A stretch of 64,000 bases of DNA, from positions 186,001 to 250,000 of the forward strand of contig NZ_JAINRC010000002.1 in NCBI RefSeq assembly GCF_020400655.1, read 5' to 3'. The DNA comes from Streptomyces spinosus. GTDB taxonomy: Bacteria; Actinomycetota; Actinomycetes; Streptomycetales; Streptomycetaceae. The position numbers were made by a program, and so were the translations under genes. This document shows, piece after piece, positions 61,296 to 64,000 of the stretch (positions are counted from its first letter, which is position 1; each line of letters starts with the position of its first letter). The notes under the pieces are model-generated. The model had not been told where the DNA came from, ran no database searches, and saw only the letters and a list, made by a program, of their open reading frames with translations.

Positions 61296-64000
61296 TCAGA
61301 ACACGCCCTTGTACGCCTGCCACCCCGTGCCGATCTTCGCGCGGGGTCCGAACTTCCCCGCGCCGTTGCCGCTGTTGCGCCACAGGTTGCCGGAGGTGTC
61401 GCGGGAGACGATGTCCGCCTTGCCGTCGCCGGTGATGTCGCCGACACCCACGACGACGTTGTACGACGCGCCCCAGCCGGAGGCCACCTTCACGCGGGAC
61501 TTGAAGCCGCCGGAACCGTTGCCGTCATAGCGCCAGAGCGTGTTGGAGCGGTCCTGGGCCAGGAGGTCACCGCGGCCGTCACGGTTGAAGTCCCCGACAC
61601 CCACGATCTTCTTGTAGCCCGACCAGTTCGCCGCGATCCGGACCCGTGCGGACAGCTTCCCCGTGTTCGTGCCCTTGTACAGGAAGACCTCTCCCGTCGA
61701 CGCCTTGCGCGCGATCAGGTCGGGGCGTCCGTCGCCCGTGATGTCCCCGGGCGAGGTCAGCACGTTGTACTGGTTCCAGCCGGTGCCCAGCGAGGTGTGC
61801 GGGGTGCTCGTGAGAAAGGCCTGCCCGCGCATGGTCCGGTACGCCCGCAGTTCACCGCTGCCGAACCGGACGAGGATGTCGTTGCGGCGGTCGCCGTTGA
61901 GGTCGCCGAACGGGACGAGCGTCACGGAGGAGGGCCAGCCCGAGGCGGGTATGCCCTTGGCGAAGGCGCCCGTGCCGTTGCCCGGCCGGTAGCTGACGAC
62001 GCCGGACGAGGTGAGGGTCAGCGCGTCGCCGGTCCCGTCGGGCGCCCAGGTGCCGCCGTTGGTGAAGTCATGGCGTACGGCGGCTCCGGCGGACACCTTC
62101 ACCGTCCGCGACACCGTCAGCGCCGGTCCCGAACCGTCGGCGGGTGGAGCCGTCAGGGTGAAGGTGTACGTGCCGTTGGGGACGAAGGCGCCCTTGCTGT
62201 CACGTGTGTCCCACCGTACGGCCAGGGTGCCGTCCACCTCCCCGCCGGACACCTTGCGGACCACGGCGCCGGTGGCCTTGCTGGTGAGGGTCGCCGTCCA
62301 GGAGGCGGCGGGCTTGGAGAGCAGTCCGCGCCACCGCCACCACGGGGCGCTCGCCGCGCTGCTCTCCCACGCGTTGTCGGTCACCTCGGACTCGACGACG
62401 GCGAGCCGCTGGGCGGGGACCCCGCTGGGGACGAGGTGGATGCGCTGGTCCGCGTCCACATAGGCCGCGGGGCCGCCGAACTTGTCCACGGTCCAGGTCA
62501 CTCCGCGCAGGCTGGAGGTGCCCGCCGCGAGGTCGCCGATCTTTCGGGTGGTGGTGGTACCGCCGGAGAAGGCGGTGAGCAGGAGCGCCCCGGCCACGGT
62601 GTCGTGCCGGACGAGGTAGCCGTCACCGAGCAGCGCCTGGCCGGCCGGGACGGGGATGTTCCTCTTCGCCGTGCGGTCCCAGACGCCCGCCGTCGCGGTC
62701 GGGCCGCAGGACCAGTAGATCCAGCGGCCTACCGCCTGGAGCTCCTTGGGGGCGCACGGGGCGCCGGTGGCGACGGTGTCGGTGGTCTTGCCGGTCTTCA
62801 GGTCCTTCGCGGTGACGACTCCGGTGCCGGAACCCGGCGTCCACAGGCTGGTCCCCCAGACGGAGGCGGCCGTGACGGGGCGGGTGACGACGGGCTCGAG
62901 GTCGCTGTAGACGCCGAGGTCGCCGACGTACTGCTTGGCGGGGGAGGAACCGTTGACGATCGCGTAGCGGCCGGTGACGTCGAGGACGCTTCCGGAGGCG
63001 GAGGGCACGTGGAAGAAGCCCGCCTCGTCGTTCTTGTCGAGGGACTGGACGTACGAGCCGTCGGCGTCGGACTGCGCGGTGAACGTCACCGCGCGGCCGT
63101 CCCCGGTGGCGTACGGGCCCACCCCGCGAAGGTTCCAGTTCCGCCAGGTCGGCGCGCTCGGCGTCCCGTCGGCGGCGATCCGCCGGGTGTAGTAGCCGCC
63201 CATGAGGCCGCTGTCGGCCTCGTCGGTGGCCAGGGTGCCGTTCTGCAGCGACAGCCGGTCGATCTTCGCCGCCGCGGGCGGTACGGCGGTCAGCTCCGTC
63301 AGCGCCGGGGTGTCCGCCCCGGTGTCGGTGACCCTGCGCACCGCCCAGTGCCCGGCGTCGCTGCCGCCGACGGTCAGCAGGCTGCCGTCCGGAGCCGGGA
63401 CGAGGGACGTGTTCGCGTGCCGGAGCAGGGTGAGCGGGGCACCGCCCGTGAGGGGGACGGCCATGAGCCGTTCGCCGGACTTGTCGGCCAGGTCCTGCAG
63501 GTTCCACGGCACGGAACGGGCCACCACCAGCCAGCGCCCGGCGATGCCCACGTACGGCTCGCCCTCCGTGCCGGGCAGCGTCAGCGTCGTCTCGGCCGCG
63601 GAGAGGTCGGCGCGCCCCAGGACGTGCGCCACCTTGAGATCGGACCACCAGACCAGCCGGTCGGCGCTCAGCGCGACGCCCGTCGGGGCGACGGAAACGG
63701 CCACATCGCCGGTGACCCTCGCGGCGGCCAGGTCCACCAGCGCCAGGTGCTGCTCGCCGCCCGCCCGCGCGTAACCGATGACGGCGGTGCCGCTGTCGCC
63801 GCCCAGGACCCTCGCGTTCGCCGTGATCCCGGCCGGCCAGCCGTCGACGGGGGTGCCCTCGGCGGGCGCGCCGCCGCCGTACAGCCACAGCACGCGGTTG
63901 CCGTCGCTGTCACGGGCCTGGGTCAGCACATGGGTGCCGAACGTCGCCATGTACGCGCCGTGGGTGAGGGTGACGTCCGTGGTGGTGCCGGCGGACGGGT
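61296..64000 (-). CDS. Large secreted FG-GAP/VCBS protein (runs off right edge, 5' end missing)
   Basis: At least 901 residues; the frame continues to the window edge without a start I trust. An ATG at 63950 is in frame, but the codons above it (TDVTLTHGAY) read as protein. The N-terminal 500 residues are WD/propeller-like (repeated DG, YVGIAGRWLVV segments). Then comes an Ig-like FlgD-type domain (AVRWDTRDSKGAFVPNGTYTFTL region, about 580-640 of the shown part). The C-terminal 230 residues are FG-GAP blades (LNGDRRNDILVR, ITGDGRPDLIAR, NRDGRGDLLAQ, ITGDGKADIVSR). Such proteins are exported binding or scaffold proteins. Not a paralogue of the 43.8-48.3 kb trio in overall layout. Confidence 0.88.
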   Translation of the reverse strand, partial: PSAGTTTDVTLTHGAYMATFGTHVLTQARDSDGNRVLWLYGGGAPAEGTPVDGWPAGITANARVLGGDSGTAVIGYARAGGEQHLALVDLAAARVTGDVAVSVAPTGVALSADRLVWWSDLKVAHVLGRADLSAAETTLTLPGTEGEPYVGIAGRWLVVARSVPWNLQDLADKSGERLMAVPLTGGAPLTLLRHANTSLVPAPDGSLLTVGGSDAGHWAVRRVTDTGADTPALTELTAVPPAAAKIDRLSLQNGTLATDEADSGLMGGYYTRRIAADGTPSAPTWRNWNLRGVGPYATGDGRAVTFTAQSDADGSYVQSLDKNDEAGFFHVPSASGSVLDVTGRYAIVNGSSPAKQYVGDLGVYSDLEPVVTRPVTAASVWGTSLWTPGSGTGVVTAKDLKTGKTTDTVATGAPCAPKELQAVGRWIYWSCGPTATAGVWDRTAKRNIPVPAGQALLGDGYLVRHDTVAGALLLTAFSGGTTTTRKIGDLAAGTSSLRGVTWTVDKFGGPAAYVDADQRIHLVPSGVPAQRLAVVESEVTDNAWESSAASAPWWRWRGLLSKPAASWTATLTSKATGAVVRKVSGGEVDGTLAVRWDTRDSKGAFVPNGTYTFTLTAPPADGSGPALTVSRTVKVSAGAAVRHDFTNGGTWAPDGTGDALTLTSSGVVSYRPGNGTGAFAKGIPASGWPSSVTLVPFGDLNGDRRNDILVRFGSGELRAYRTMRGQAFLTSTPHTSLGTGWNQYNVLTSPGDITGDGRPDLIARKASTGEVFLYKGTNTGKLSARVRIAANWSGYKKIVGVGDFNRDGRGDLLAQDRSNTLWRYDGNGSGGFKSRVKVASGWGASYNVVVGVGDITGDGKADIVSRDTSGNLWRNSGNGAGKFGPRAKIGTGWQAYKGVF

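Overview
The window is high-GC actinobacterial DNA and almost certainly a Streptomyces chromosome. The evidence is a GC-rich third codon position throughout, frequent GTG and TTG starts, an HspR-type heat-shock operon with HAIR operators, and Streptomyces-type families (SCO2400-like zinc-ribbon protein, DUF3151, DUF2617, GvpA with a Streptomyces-type tail). From memory, the order purA - P450 - two-component pair - kynurenine genes - fba - pyrE - clpB - hspR/dnaJ/grpE/dnaK is that of the S. coelicolor core near SCO3630-SCO3671. I could not check this by search.

Layout. 1-3.5 kb: the start of a Ser/Thr kinase, a class III aminotransferase, a GntR regulator behind a very long palindrome, and a hypothetical protein. 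3.6-5.5 kb: a three-gene WXG100 / polymorphic-toxin / immunity cassette. 5.6-6.0 kb: a decayed AAA ATPase locus. 6.1-8.4 kb: purA and a divergent lipid-kinase-like gene. 8.5-11.8 kb: a cytochrome P450 and a NarL-type two-component pair. 11.9-15.4 kb: tryptophan catabolism to anthranilate (kynurenine formamidase, kynureninase, tryptophan 2,3-dioxygenase). 15.5-25.4 kb: two MFS exporters, fba, pyrE, an epimerase, a CoxG-like protein, a membrane-fused spermidine synthase and small conserved genes. 25.5-30.8 kb: an aminotransferase, a YbjN protein, clpB and a PPOX flavoprotein.

30.9-33.7 kb holds a compact locus that I do not recognise from the literature. It has a 67-residue exported peptide carrying the motif DTTWG twice, a Rieske-like protein that has lost its histidine ligands, and two paralogous LuxR-type regulators facing each other. 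33.8-43.0 kb: an orphan sugar-binding lipoprotein, hspR-dnaJ-grpE-dnaK (all on the minus strand), a MraY/WecA-like membrane protein and a large membrane Fe-S reductase resembling mycobacterial EtfD. 43.1-50.8 kb: a monooxygenase-like protein, three tandem paralogous secreted FG-GAP proteins, a Yip1-like membrane protein, a phosphoribosyltransferase and dcd.

51.0-57.3 kb is accessory DNA built on tRNA-Gly(CCC). The 3' part of the tRNA recurs 1.75 kb downstream (42 of 44 bases) and again as a short remnant 2.6 kb further on. Each copy is followed by its own hairpin, as expected for successive integrations. These segments carry a broken SDR gene, a VapBC pair whose toxin has lost a catalytic Asp, fragments of secreted and stress proteins, a cold-shock gene and a minimal gas-vesicle set (gvpU-like, merR, gvpA, gvpF). 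57.5-64.0 kb: a SCO2400-like protein, a secreted metallophosphoesterase translationally coupled to a secreted protein of unknown function, and a large FG-GAP protein running off the right edge.
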